Source: Alphaproteobacteria bacterium (GTDB lineage: Bacteria > Pseudomonadota > Alphaproteobacteria > Caulobacterales > Aquidulcibacteraceae). Taken from it: a stretch of 64,000 nt of DNA. Positions 25,869 to 34,968 of the stretch are shown one piece after another. The DNA lies in assembly GCA_030430715.1 (NCBI GenBank), contig JAUIJZ010000005.1, positions 1 to 64,000 of the forward strand. The letters run 5' to 3'. The notes below the pieces were generated by a model that was not told the origin of the DNA, did not search any database, and saw only the letters and a list, made by a program, of their open reading frames with translations. The first letter of the stretch is position 1; every line of letters starts with the position of its first letter. A program made the translations under genes and the position numbers.

Positions 25869-27165
25869 CCTCCGCCAATTCCTGACAAAAGGCGCTTACA
25901 AATCTCGCTGCATTCGCTTCATCGCACGCGCCGGTCGAAAACCTCATCATGCCGCGAAGCTTCGCGCCATCACAACGGATTGAAAAATAGTGCGCGAGAT
26001 GCTCGTTCGGCCCGAGCGGTCTTTCCGGCAGAGAAAACGATGGCAAATATTGCGCGCCATCCGGCATCACAAATTTGCGCTCATAGATGAAATTGAAACT
26101 TGGGCCGACCACGGGCTTTTCCCGCCCCCACAATCGCGTCGGACTGAGCGCATGGCGTTTGTTCAGCGCCATAATTCCGCGCAAGCGATCCGCAGTCGCT
26201 TGCACCTTCTCGCCTTTTTCCACGCGCAAACGCACTGGCATTGGATCTGAAAGATTTCCAACCATATGCCGAAGCGCGCCCCGATCCCTTCGATCATCGA
26301 CAACCAGAACCCAGAATTCATCCTGATCCACGAAGCTGCGCAGCACGCGAAATTTCGCAGCAAGCAAGAGCATGACTAGAGTCACGCCCAGACGCGCGGC
26401 GAGCCTTTTTAATTCTGTGGTCAGCTGATGCGGGACGGCAAAACCGATCTCCCGGCGGTAGTGCGGCGTATCGAGTGCGTTTTTCTTAGGCTTGGGGAGC
26501 AAGGTCGTTGGCGCGCCTTCCCAAACACCATCCCAATAATATTCGGATTCCCTGCCAACTCGGGACTGCCCCCAACGCGCAAGTGCAGAAGCATAATAAG
26601 GATAGGCAAGCGTCTGCGGCGCTATGCACACAGGGGCCTGCCCAGAGCAATAATCAGCGAGGAACTGCTCTTTCAGAATACTGAGCGATACGAAGTCACC
26701 AACGAAATGATGCAGAACGAAGCATACAAAGTGCTTGTGCGTTGATCGACTGACGCAGAACAGCCTGAAAAAGCGCTCCTGCTCGATATCAAACGGCTGC
26801 CAGATCAATTCGCGCACGCGGTCCAACGCGGCGTCACGATCCGCATTGAGAACTTCGCACCGGAGCTTGATATCCGTAGGCGCGCCGAAACAAAAAGCGG
26901 GGCCGTCTTCCGTTTCCCGCACCTGCGCCGCCAAGATGGGATGCCGCGCAGCAGCGGCAACACCGCACGCCGCGACCCGTTCAAAATCCAAGTCACCGCT
27001 GATTGCCAGAATAGCGTGCGTTGCGTTCGCAACCTCTGGATAGGCGAAGGCGCCCTGCATGTAACGCCAAGCGGGCCGCACGAAATGCGCCATAGGCGCT
27101 ATGACTCCGTCGCACGGCGAATGCCTTTCTTCATCGGCAAGAAAGTCACTAAAGCTGCTCGTCAC
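25855..27165 (-). CDS. Stand-alone condensation-domain protein (NRPS C-domain-like)
   Basis: The product is 436 residues, the size of a single condensation domain. The motif LHHFVGDF (H152, H153, D157) is the HHxxxD active site. Supporting motifs are RHPILAAQV near the N-terminus, the IWQPFDIEQERFFRL segment, and MVGNLSDPMPVRLRV in the place of the usual VGxFVNTLPLR. Such domains join an acyl/aminoacyl carrier thioester to an amine or alcohol. The start is GTG 27165, and the ribosome-binding site is weak. It heads the C-SDR-ACP operon and is divergent from an MFS gene. No adenylation or thioesterase domain is fused. Confidence 0.85.
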   Translation of the reverse strand: MTSSFSDFLADEERHSPCDGVIAPMAHFVRPAWRYMQGAFAYPEVANATHAILAISGDLDFERVAACGVAAAARHPILAAQVRETEDGPAFCFGAPTDIKLRCEVLNADRDAALDRVRELIWQPFDIEQERFFRLFCVSRSTHKHFVCFVLHHFVGDFVSLSILKEQFLADYCSGQAPVCIAPQTLAYPYYASALARWGQSRVGRESEYYWDGVWEGAPTTLLPKPKKNALDTPHYRREIGFAVPHQLTTELKRLAARLGVTLVMLLLAAKFRVLRSFVDQDEFWVLVVDDRRDRGALRHMVGNLSDPMPVRLRVEKGEKVQATADRLRGIMALNKRHALSPTRLWGREKPVVGPSFNFIYERKFVMPDGAQYLPSFSLPERPLGPNEHLAHYFSIRCDGAKLRGMMRFSTGACDEANAARFVSAFCQELAEVVRD

Positions 27166-27348
27166 CGTGAAATCCGCTCATCACTTGTTGCGTGTTTCGG
27201 CTCGCCCAAACCACCCTTGCGTGCATTCGCTAGCATAACAATCTTTAGTTGCATAGCCGCTGCTTTGCAGCCATAAGCGGTCACGCAAATTCCTGCCTTA
27301 ACTCTGCTTGTTCGCCGCCCTCGGCAGTCGGCGGGCGACGAGGTCCGC

Positions 27349-28680
27349 ATGACTTCTTCCACTCCGTTCCCTGCTCCAGCGACACCAGGGGGCGCCCCAG
27401 GTCCTGCCGGCCGGTGGCAAGCAGCGCCCCCGTCGGAACTGCACGCGGCAGCTTTCAAAGGCCGAGAGATCGCCTGGATGGTGCTCGCCAATTTCGGTGT
27501 CTCGATGGCTTACATTATGCCGTTGGTTTACTCGCTGGCGCTCCGCATCGACGAACTCGCGCCGGGTCGACCAGAATTGCTCGGCTACATGACAGGCGCA
27601 GCGCAACTGACCTACCTCGTGGCCAGCCCGCTCATCGGCGCATGGAGCGATCGCACGCGTTCGCGTCTCGGCCGGCGGCGCCCTTTTATGATCGGCGGCT
27701 TGGCTATGGGCGTGATTGCGCTCCTCGCCCTCGCCACCGCCTCAACCATTCCCATGACTGGTGCGGCATGGATTGCGGCAATGCTCGGCTTTACGACTGT
27801 CTCAACATCAATCGTCGCGCTTCAAACGGATCGATTGACTGACAATCAGCGCGCTAAAGTCTCCGGCTTCACAGCGATCTCAAGTCAATTGGCCCCGGTC
27901 ATTGGTTTGGCTGCGCTTGCAAATCATACAGACAATACACTGCTGATCATTCTTATGCCGGGCGTGGTCGGCGTCGTTTGCTCACTTCCATTCCTGATCC
28001 TTGGAAAGGATATGGACTCACGCAATCTTGCGCGCCGTGACAGCACCTTTTCGCTGCCAGATCTCGCCGCTAATTATGCCATCAGTCCACGCGCGCATCC
28101 CGATTTCGCCTGGAATTGGTTGGGCAGATTGTTCTTCTTTCTTGGCCTCTACGCCAATACGACATTTCTGGCGTTTCTCTATGCGGAGCGCCTGGGTATC
28201 GACATCCGAGAAGTCGCGGGCGTGACAGCCATGATCGCGTTTGCTGGCGTCCTTGCCGCCTCACTTGGCGCCTTAGCGGGCGGATTGCTTTCGGATTTTT
28301 TGCGAAGGCGAAAAATTTTTGTTCTTGCCGCGTCGGCGATCTTCGCGACGGGCGCAACGGTCGATGCTTTTGCCTCCACACTCACGGCTTTCCTTATCGG
28401 CGGCGTTCTGATGCAGCTTGCGCTCGCTGTCTTCGCCGCTGTGGACCAGGCCATTGTCATGGCCACACTGCCGGACCGCGCACACATAGGGCGTTACTTG
28501 GCCATAGCCACATTTTCTCAAAAGATTCCGAGCGGGCTTGCCCCACTACTCGCCCCGTTACTGCTTGCCATCGGCGCCGGAAGCGGCGTGAACAATTACG
28601 CTCTGCTTTATCTGACCGGCGGCGCGTTCGCACTTATTGGCGGCGCGATCGTGGTGCTGAAAGTAAAAACCGTGCGCTAG
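27349..28680 (+). CDS. MFS transporter
   Basis: The product is 443 residues with about 12 predicted membrane helices after a Pro/Ala-rich N-terminal tail. The MFS loop 2-3 signature is present as GAWSDRTRSRLGRRRPFMIGG, split by hydrophobic helices on each side, and a second occurrence is GLLSDFLRRRKIFVL in the C-terminal half. This form resembles sugar-cation symporter/SLC45-type MFS proteins. It is divergent from the condensation-domain operon and could export its product, but a nutrient uptake role fits as well. Its stop overlaps the glutathione peroxidase stop in CTAG. The 27166-27348 spacer shows no gene. Confidence 0.92.
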   Translation: MTSSTPFPAPATPGGAPGPAGRWQAAPPSELHAAAFKGREIAWMVLANFGVSMAYIMPLVYSLALRIDELAPGRPELLGYMTGAAQLTYLVASPLIGAWSDRTRSRLGRRRPFMIGGLAMGVIALLALATASTIPMTGAAWIAAMLGFTTVSTSIVALQTDRLTDNQRAKVSGFTAISSQLAPVIGLAALANHTDNTLLIILMPGVVGVVCSLPFLILGKDMDSRNLARRDSTFSLPDLAANYAISPRAHPDFAWNWLGRLFFFLGLYANTTFLAFLYAERLGIDIREVAGVTAMIAFAGVLAASLGALAGGLLSDFLRRRKIFVLAASAIFATGATVDAFASTLTAFLIGGVLMQLALAVFAAVDQAIVMATLPDRAHIGRYLAIATFSQKIPSGLAPLLAPLLLAIGAGSGVNNYALLYLTGGAFALIGGAIVVLKVKTVR

Positions 28681-29171
28681 ACAGCTTTTTGTTCGAGCGC
28701 CTTCTCGATTTTATCCGCCAATGATTCAGGCTTGGCGGCGGGTCCGAAGCGAGCCAACACGCGTCCGTCGCGCCCCACCAGGAATTTAGTGAAGTTCCAT
28801 TTCACTCTACGCGTACCAAGCATACCGCGCTTGGCGGCCGTGAGATACTTGTAGACCGGATGCGCCGCACGACCGTTGACATCAACCTTGGCGAACATCG
28901 GAAAACTCACATCATAGGTGAGCGAACAAAATTTCTTGATCTCGTCCGCATCGCCCGGCTCCTGAGCGCCGAACTGATTGCAAGGAAAGCCCAAAACCTC
29001 CAAGCCGCGTTCGGCGTATTTGCGCGCCAGCGCTTCTAGGCCGCGATATTGCGGCGTGAAACCACACTTGCTCGCGGTGTTCACGATCAGCAGCACTTTA
29101 CCGCGATAGGATTCAAGCGACTGGTCGTGGCCATCAATGTCTCGTGCCGAAAACTCGTAGATTTGCGCCAT
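28677..29171 (-). CDS. Glutathione peroxidase (BtuE/Gpx family)
   Basis: The product is 164 residues. The active-site motif VNTASKCGFTPQY carries Cys in the place of selenocysteine, followed by GFPCNQFGAQEPG with the conserved Gln, and WNFTKFLV with Trp-Asn. It reduces hydrogen peroxide and lipid hydroperoxides, usually with thioredoxin as reductant in bacteria. It is cytoplasmic with no signal peptide. The gene converges on the MFS gene. Confidence 0.95.
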   Translation of the reverse strand: MAQIYEFSARDIDGHDQSLESYRGKVLLIVNTASKCGFTPQYRGLEALARKYAERGLEVLGFPCNQFGAQEPGDADEIKKFCSLTYDVSFPMFAKVDVNGRAAHPVYKYLTAAKRGMLGTRRVKWNFTKFLVGRDGRVLARFGPAAKPESLADKIEKALEQKAV

Positions 29172-29254
29172 CCGGTGCCTCGCGACGCCGCTCTAGCTCA
29201 TACATTGGCATTACCCTGAACGCGGCCTAAATCAGGGGTGAAGGAGCATAGCAC

Positions 29255-29818
29255 ATGGCCACACAATCACGGATGATCGAACTTGGCGCCGCCGCGCCGG
29301 ATTTCGCACTGACCGATCCGTCAGGCGGCGTCTGGGCGCTGGGCAAGGTTGCCGGCGACAAACCCGTGCTCGTCGCTTTCATCTGCAATCATTGCCCATA
29401 TGTGCTCCACATCGCCGACGCGTTCAGCGCTTTCGCACGCGAGTATCAGGATAAGGGCCTCGCGATTGTCGCGATCAACGCCAACGACATCGCATCACAT
29501 CCCGAAGACGCCCCCGACAAGATGGGCGAATTTGCGCGCGAACACGGCTTTGCCTTTCCCTATCTCTACGACCAAACGCAAGAGACAGCGCACGCCTATG
29601 GCGCTGTTTGTACGCCGGATATCTTCCTGTTCGATGCGCAAAAGAAATTGGCCTATCGCGGCCAGTTCGATGACACCCGTCCGGGCAACGGAACCGCCAG
29701 CGGCGCGGACATCCGTCGCGCTGCCGACGCAGTTCTTGCTGGTCGTGCGCCAAGTGGACAGCAACGGCCCAGCGTCGGCTGCTCGATCAAGTGGAAGCCG
29801 GGAAACGCGCCGAGCTAG
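29255..29818 (+). CDS. Thioredoxin-fold protein (redoxin/AhpC-TSA type)
   Basis: The product is 187 residues. The motif FICNHCPYV supplies a CxxC centre characteristic of a widespread cytoplasmic TlpA-like/redoxin family. The fold signatures GAAAPDFALTDPSG near the N-terminus and TPDIFLFDAQKKLAYRG (cis-Pro region) are clear. The C-terminus RPSVGCSIKWK is also typical. A thiol-disulfide or peroxide role is likely. GAAGGAG lies upstream of the ATG. It neighbours glutathione peroxidase, divergently. Confidence 0.92.
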   Translation: MATQSRMIELGAAAPDFALTDPSGGVWALGKVAGDKPVLVAFICNHCPYVLHIADAFSAFAREYQDKGLAIVAINANDIASHPEDAPDKMGEFAREHGFAFPYLYDQTQETAHAYGAVCTPDIFLFDAQKKLAYRGQFDDTRPGNGTASGADIRRAADAVLAGRAPSGQQRPSVGCSIKWKPGNAPS

Positions 29819-30573
29819 ATGCCACGCCGCGCGCCGAACAGGTGCACGTGAAGTCTGTCGGTGAAATTGAAGCCGTAATCCAGAATGCTTTGAGTCAGAA
29901 ACTGAGCACGCTGGCGCAGTGCATCGGACGTAACGCCTTCCGGCATGATATAGACACGGTGAGGCGCTATGCTGAATCGGTCGGCAAGCGCCGCCGCTTG
30001 CGCAACGTCAGCGGCATCGCGCGCGACGAATTTGAAGTAAGCATTGGCCAAACCGGCATAAGTCCGCAGCACTGCGGGATTGAGCGCAACAGCGGCATTG
30101 TTGCCGGAATGCGCCAATTTAGGCGACACAACAAAAAGATCGACCGCGCGTTCCAAGGCGCCCGGCACAATCGATCCATTGGTCTCGATTTCGATAAGAG
30201 GCGCGCGCGCTGCCTGCTTCAAAGCCGCAATCAAATGCTCAAGCGCATCGCGTTGCATCATCGGCTCGCCGCCGGTCAGCACCACACCCTCAGTAGACAA
30301 CTGCGCTACCCGCGCCGCGACATCGTCAATGTCGAGCCTAATGAGTTCTTCGCTTAGATCGAATTTATGCGGCGCGTCTGCGGCGTCGCGCACATGTGCA
30401 AAATCCGTCCCACGCCAATTCCACGTATAGGCGGTGTCACACCAAACACAGTGCAGATTACAGCCCGACAAGCGCACAAATGTGCGCGGACGGCCGGCCA
30501 TCGGCCCCTCGCCCTGAATCGAGCGGAAGATTTCCGCCTCGCCGGTTTCGGTACGCGCTAAACGAAGCTGCAC
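29815..30573 (-). CDS. queE: 7-carboxy-7-deazaguanine synthase (QueE)
   Basis: The product is 252 residues. It is a radical SAM enzyme with CxxxCxxC at C38, C42 and C45 (CNLHCVWC), preceded by the IFRSIQGEGPMAGRPRTF signature of QueE. Further motifs are VVLTGGEPMMQ, EIETNGS and VVSPKLAHSG. It converts 6-carboxytetrahydropterin to CDG on the queuosine/7-deazapurine route. The start is GTG 30573. No queC/queD genes lie in the window. It shares a CTAG stop with the convergent thioredoxin-fold gene. Confidence 0.94.
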   Translation of the reverse strand: MQLRLARTETGEAEIFRSIQGEGPMAGRPRTFVRLSGCNLHCVWCDTAYTWNWRGTDFAHVRDAADAPHKFDLSEELIRLDIDDVAARVAQLSTEGVVLTGGEPMMQRDALEHLIAALKQAARAPLIEIETNGSIVPGALERAVDLFVVSPKLAHSGNNAAVALNPAVLRTYAGLANAYFKFVARDAADVAQAAALADRFSIAPHRVYIMPEGVTSDALRQRAQFLTQSILDYGFNFTDRLHVHLFGARRGI

Positions 30574-30671
30574 GTCGAAGGCTTATCCCCGCACGGGCCA
30601 TCACGGAAGCGGTCAATTCCAACCAGACGCAATAGCCCTGCCATGGAGCTTCGCCTACGCTGAACCGAATC

Positions 30672-32042
30672 ATGGCCAAGCCAGACCACATCTTCACCTG
30701 CCAAGCATGCGGCGCGATCTGGCCCAAATGGGCCGGCAAGTGCGACGCCTGTGGCGAATGGAATACGCTGGTTGAGGAAGCCGCGCGTCCGGTCGTCCCA
30801 GGCGCGCTCGCAGCGCCAACCGGAAAAAAGAGCAAGCCCCTCGCCTTTGTCGAGTTGGCCGGTGACGCCGATCCCCCCGCGCGTCTCGCCACCGGCATTT
30901 CCGAATTCGATCGCGTCTGCGGTGGCGGCTTGGTGGCGGCGTCGGCAATTTTGATTGGCGGCGACCCAGGCGTTGGAAAATCTACCTTGCTGCTGCAGGC
31001 CGCTGCGGCGCTTGCACGTAAAGGCCACGTCGTCGCCTATGTCACCGGCGAAGAGGCCGAAGCGCAGGTGCAAGGCCGTGCGCGCCGCCTCCAGGCCGCG
31101 GATGCGCCCGTGCAGCTCGCGGCTGAAACCGACCTGCGAAAAATTCTCGATGGCCTTAAGGCGCTGAAGCCCGAAGTGGTGATCGTCGATTCCATCCAGA
31201 CGCTCTGGGCCAATGGCGTTGAGGCCGCGCCAGGCACGGTCGCGCAAGTGCGCGCCTGCGCCCACGAACTTGTACGTTTCGCGAAAAAATCAGGCGCGGT
31301 GCTGATCCTCGTCGGCCACGTCACCAAGGATGGACAAATCGCTGGGCCGCGCGTTGTCGAGCATTTGGTCGATGCGGTGATCTATTTTGAAGGCGAGCGC
31401 GGCATGCCATTCCGCATTCTACGCGCCGTGAAAAACCGCTTCGGACCTACCGATGAAATCGGCGTGTTTGAAATGATCGAGCATGGTCTGGTCGAAACCC
31501 CAAATCCCTCCGCGCTTTTTCTCGGCGCCAGCGGAGAACGTGCAAGCGGCGCAGCCGTTTTCGCCGGCGTCGAGGGCTCCCGTCCCGTATTGGTGGAAAT
31601 TCAAGCGCTGGCGGCGCCAACCGCCTATGGCACGCCCCGTCGCGCTGTCGTCGGCTGGGACACTGCGCGACTGGCGATGATCCTCGCGGTTCTGGAAACG
31701 CGCTGCGGCCTCTCCTTCTCAGGCCGCGACGTCTATCTCTCCGTCGCTGGCGGCCTGCGGATCACTGAACCCGCCGCCGATCTTGCCGTCGCCGCCGCGC
31801 TCATTTCGGCCCTGACAGATCAGCCCCTGCCCAATCAGTGCGTCGCCTTTGGCGAAGTCGCGCTCTCAGGCGACGTTCGCCCGGCCGGACGGGCCGATCT
31901 GCGGCTCAAGGAGGCCGCCAAGCTCGGCTTCAGCTCGGCATTGGCCCCTGGCCAGAAGAAAAATGGCGGCGGGGGCGCAGTGAAACTGCGCACGATCAGC
32001 CACATTTCCGAGCTGGCGGCGGTGCTTGGGGCTGCTGGCTGA
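30672..32042 (+). CDS. radA: DNA repair protein RadA/Sms
   Basis: The product is 456 residues. An N-terminal zinc finger has C10-x2-C13 and C24-x2-C27, the RecA-like core has Walker A GGDPGVGKST (96-105), and the RadA-specific KNRFG motif is present. A C-terminal Lon-like domain includes ALSGDVRPAG. RadA helps branch migration during recombinational repair. It leads a same-strand run radA-cvpA-purF. Assignment is secure. Confidence 0.97.
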   Translation: MAKPDHIFTCQACGAIWPKWAGKCDACGEWNTLVEEAARPVVPGALAAPTGKKSKPLAFVELAGDADPPARLATGISEFDRVCGGGLVAASAILIGGDPGVGKSTLLLQAAAALARKGHVVAYVTGEEAEAQVQGRARRLQAADAPVQLAAETDLRKILDGLKALKPEVVIVDSIQTLWANGVEAAPGTVAQVRACAHELVRFAKKSGAVLILVGHVTKDGQIAGPRVVEHLVDAVIYFEGERGMPFRILRAVKNRFGPTDEIGVFEMIEHGLVETPNPSALFLGASGERASGAAVFAGVEGSRPVLVEIQALAAPTAYGTPRRAVVGWDTARLAMILAVLETRCGLSFSGRDVYLSVAGGLRITEPAADLAVAAALISALTDQPLPNQCVAFGEVALSGDVRPAGRADLRLKEAAKLGFSSALAPGQKKNGGGGAVKLRTISHISELAAVLGAAG

Positions 32043-32128
32043 GGCTTTCCATCGCTGGCTGGGACGTCTATCCCATCCCCGGCGGCGGACTTGAGAATCG
32101 TGTCCGTCCGGGATGGGGAGAGCCGATT

Positions 32129-32725
32129 ATGGATCTGGGCCTGACCTGGTTTGATTTCGCCGCACTGGCCGTATTGGGTCTGTCAGGCGTCATGGCTTTC
32201 GCACGCGGCCTCATCCGCGAGCTATTTTCCATTATCGCCTTTATTGGCGCTGCAATCGGCGCGGTATTCTTCGCTGACATGCTGCGCCCGCTTGTCGAGC
32301 GCTTCACGCCCCTCTCGGGTTCGCTGGCTTCGGTAGCGGCTGGGCTGCTGATCTTCCTCGTGGTGTTCATCGCCATCACGGTGATCTCCTCCACGCTCGC
32401 TAAGCGCACACACGAATCGACGGAGATCGGCAGCTTCGACCGAGCCGCGGGGCTCGCCTTCGGCGTGCTGCGTGGCGTGGTGGTGGTTGCTCTGTTTGTA
32501 CTCCTGGCGCGCCAGGGCGACACCGAAACAAGTGCGGATTCCACCCAAGACGCCATTCTCGGCGCGCGGACCTATCCTATGTATTCTAGTGTGGCTAACG
32601 GCTTGGAGGCCGTGCTGCCGCAAGCACGCCAGCGCGCGCGTGATATAATCGACAACCAACAGGGCGAGTCGGCTCCGATCCCGCCGGCAGCACCGGCTCC
32701 GGAACCCGAAACGCCGTCCAATTGA
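32129..32725 (+). CDS. cvpA: CvpA family membrane protein
   Basis: The product is 198 residues. Four hydrophobic segments lie in the first 130 residues (LTWFDFAALAVLGLSGVMAF, IIAFIGAAIGAVFFADM, ASVAAGLLIFLVVFIAITV, GVLRGVVVVALFVLLA), followed by a cytoplasmic or periplasmic Pro/Glu-rich tail. FARGLIREL after the first helix is typical of CvpA, named for colicin V production. The CvpA-purF order, 6 bases apart here, is conserved across proteobacteria. I start at ATG 32129, with GGGGAG upstream. The frame is open back into radA, but that extension has no CvpA resemblance. Confidence 0.92.
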   Translation: MDLGLTWFDFAALAVLGLSGVMAFARGLIRELFSIIAFIGAAIGAVFFADMLRPLVERFTPLSGSLASVAAGLLIFLVVFIAITVISSTLAKRTHESTEIGSFDRAAGLAFGVLRGVVVVALFVLLARQGDTETSADSTQDAILGARTYPMYSSVANGLEAVLPQARQRARDIIDNQQGESAPIPPAAPAPEPETPSN

Positions 32726-32731
32726 GGACCA

Positions 32732-34258
32732 ATGACCGCCGAACGTCCCTCTCTCTCTTTCCTTCCGGACCCGGCGGACCCGGTCGATAAATGGGCTGAC
32801 GACGACAAGCCGCGTGAAGAGTGCGGCGTTTTTGGCGTATTCGGCACTGAGGACGCGGCCGTATTGACCGCGCTCGGCCTGCATGGCCTGCAGCATCGCG
32901 GCCAGGAAGGCTGCGGCATCGTCAGCTTCGACGGCGCCCGATTCCACCACGAGCGCCATCTCGGCCTCGTCGGCGAACATTTCTCCGGCGCCGATGTGCC
33001 CAAACGCCTGCCCGGGCAATCAGCCATCGGCCACACGCGCTACGCCACGCAGGGCGGCACCATCCTCCGCAACGTGCAGCCGCTGTTCGCCGATCTTGCG
33101 CTCGGCGGCTTCGCCATTGGTCACAATGGCAACCTCACCAATGCCCGCGAATTGCGCGAGCGGCTGGTAGAGGAAGGCGCCATCTTCCAATCCACCTCCG
33201 ATACAGAATGCATCCTGCAGCTGATCGCGCGCTCGCGGCGCGCCAAGGTGGTGGATCGCTTTGTCGACGCGCTGCACGACCTTCAGGGCGCCTATGCGCT
33301 GGTGTGCCTCACCAATCACATGATGATTGGCGCGCGCGATCCAGTCGGCATCCGCCCGCTCGTTCTTGGCGAACGCAACGGCGCGCCCATCCTCGCCTCG
33401 GAGACCTGCGCGCTGGACATGATCGGCGCGCGCTTCGTGCGCACGATCGAGCCGGGCGAAGTGCTGGTAGCCACACGAACACTCAACGGCGAGATCAAGC
33501 TCGAAAGCCACTTCCCGTTCCCGCGCCGCAAAGCGCGGCCATGCCTGTTCGAGTTCGTCTATTTCGCCCGGCCCGACTCGGTGGTGGACGGCCGCTCCGT
33601 CTATGAAATTCGCAAGCGCATGGGCATGCGCTTAGCCGAAGAAACCGGCGTCGATGCGGACGTCATCATTCCCGTTCCGGATTCCGGCGTGCCGGCAGCT
33701 ATGGGCTATGCCAAGCAATCCGGCATCCCTTACGAACTCGGGATCATTCGCAGCCATTATGCGGGCCGCACCTTCATCCAGCCGAAGCAGGAAATCCGCG
33801 CGTTAGGCGTTCGCCTCAAGCACGCCGCCAATCGCGCGATGATCGCCGGCAAACGCGTGGTGCTGGTAGACGATTCCATCGTGCGCGGGACGACATCGCA
33901 AAAGATCGTACAGATGGTCCGCGAAGCCGGCGCCAAGGAAGTTCACTTCCGCAGCGCCTCGCCGCCAATAAAGCACCCGGATTTTTACGGCATAGACATG
34001 CCGAGCCAAGATCAGCTCATGGCGGCGCAAATGTCGCTTGAGGACATGCGCAAGACGCTCTTAGTCGACACACTCGGCTTCCTGTCCGTCGACGGTCTTT
34101 ATTGGGCCATGGGCGAAGCAGCGCGCAACGCCGACAATCCGCAATTTACCGATCACGCCTTCACCGGCGACTACCCGACACCGCTCCGGGATTTGAACGC
34201 TGATCGCGCGTCCAAGGAATTCCAGCTTTCCCTACTGGCCGAAGAAGCGGCGGAATGA
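32732..34258 (+). CDS. purF: Amidophosphoribosyltransferase
   Basis: The product is 508 residues. It catalyses the first step of purine synthesis, making phosphoribosylamine from PRPP and glutamine. The N-terminal nucleophile hydrolase domain follows a 30-residue propeptide, with Cys31 in EECGVFGVFG as the predicted mature N-terminus. GLQHRGQEGCG and GHTRYAT are glutaminase motifs, and VVLVDDSIVRGTTS is the PRPP-binding loop. It overlaps the next SDR gene by ATGA. Confidence 0.97.
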   Translation: MTAERPSLSFLPDPADPVDKWADDDKPREECGVFGVFGTEDAAVLTALGLHGLQHRGQEGCGIVSFDGARFHHERHLGLVGEHFSGADVPKRLPGQSAIGHTRYATQGGTILRNVQPLFADLALGGFAIGHNGNLTNARELRERLVEEGAIFQSTSDTECILQLIARSRRAKVVDRFVDALHDLQGAYALVCLTNHMMIGARDPVGIRPLVLGERNGAPILASETCALDMIGARFVRTIEPGEVLVATRTLNGEIKLESHFPFPRRKARPCLFEFVYFARPDSVVDGRSVYEIRKRMGMRLAEETGVDADVIIPVPDSGVPAAMGYAKQSGIPYELGIIRSHYAGRTFIQPKQEIRALGVRLKHAANRAMIAGKRVVLVDDSIVRGTTSQKIVQMVREAGAKEVHFRSASPPIKHPDFYGIDMPSQDQLMAAQMSLEDMRKTLLVDTLGFLSVDGLYWAMGEAARNADNPQFTDHAFTGDYPTPLRDLNADRASKEFQLSLLAEEAAE

Positions 34259-34965
34259 ACCAGACAACAGAAAAGCGCATCGCGCTCGTGACGGGCGCGT
34301 CGCGCGGCATTGGCCGCGCCGTGGCGCTGGAAGCATCGCGCCAGGGCTTTCGCGTCATTTGCGTCAGCCGCGCGCAAAAGGCGCTCGAAAAGCTCGACGA
34401 TGATATCAAAGCCGAAGGCGGCGAAGCCACGCTCGTGCCGCTCGATCTACGCGATGCTGAAGCCATCAACCGGCTCGGCGCGGCGTTGTTCGAGCGCTTC
34501 GGACGGCTCGATGCGCTGGCGGGCTGCGCGGGCGTGCTCGGCGCACTGACGCCCGCCCACCAAGCCACAGCGAAGGTGATGGACGAAGTGATGGCGGTGA
34601 ACTTCACCGCAAACCACGCGCTGATCCGCGCCATGCACCCGCTGCTGCGCATTTCCGACGCTGGCCGCGCCGTGTTTCTCACCTCCGGGGTCACGAGCCG
34701 CCTGCGCGCCTATTGGGGGCCGTATGCCGCGTCCAAAGCCGCGCTCGAAGCCTTGGTTATCACCTACGCACAGGAACTTGGCGTTACACCCATCAAGGCC
34801 AATTTGTTCAACCCCGGCGCCACGCGCACTGCTATGCGTGCAAAGGCCTTCCCCGGGGAAGACCCCGAGACTCTTCCAACGCCGGAAGAGGTCGCGCCAG
34901 CCATCGTCGCCATGATGCAGCCCGGCTACGAGGAAAACGGCGCCCGCGTGCAGCGCCCGGCCTAA
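34255..34965 (+). CDS. SDR-family NAD(P)-dependent oxidoreductase
   Basis: The product is 236 residues. The cofactor loop LVTGASRGIGRA, NADP-selecting basic residues (VSRAQK), the active Ser region (LTSGVTS) and YAASKAALEAL (Tyr-Lys) are present. It is translationally coupled to purF (ATGA overlap), an order often kept in Alphaproteobacteria. The likely substrate is unknown; the context does not prove a purine role. Confidence 0.92.
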   Translation: MNQTTEKRIALVTGASRGIGRAVALEASRQGFRVICVSRAQKALEKLDDDIKAEGGEATLVPLDLRDAEAINRLGAALFERFGRLDALAGCAGVLGALTPAHQATAKVMDEVMAVNFTANHALIRAMHPLLRISDAGRAVFLTSGVTSRLRAYWGPYAASKAALEALVITYAQELGVTPIKANLFNPGATRTAMRAKAFPGEDPETLPTPEEVAPAIVAMMQPGYEENGARVQRPA

Positions 34966-34968
34966 GCC

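Noticed and set aside
31838-32128. N-terminal extension of cvpA into radA
   Set aside because: Translation is Arg/Gly-rich without membrane character; ATG 32129 with GGGGAG is the sensible start.
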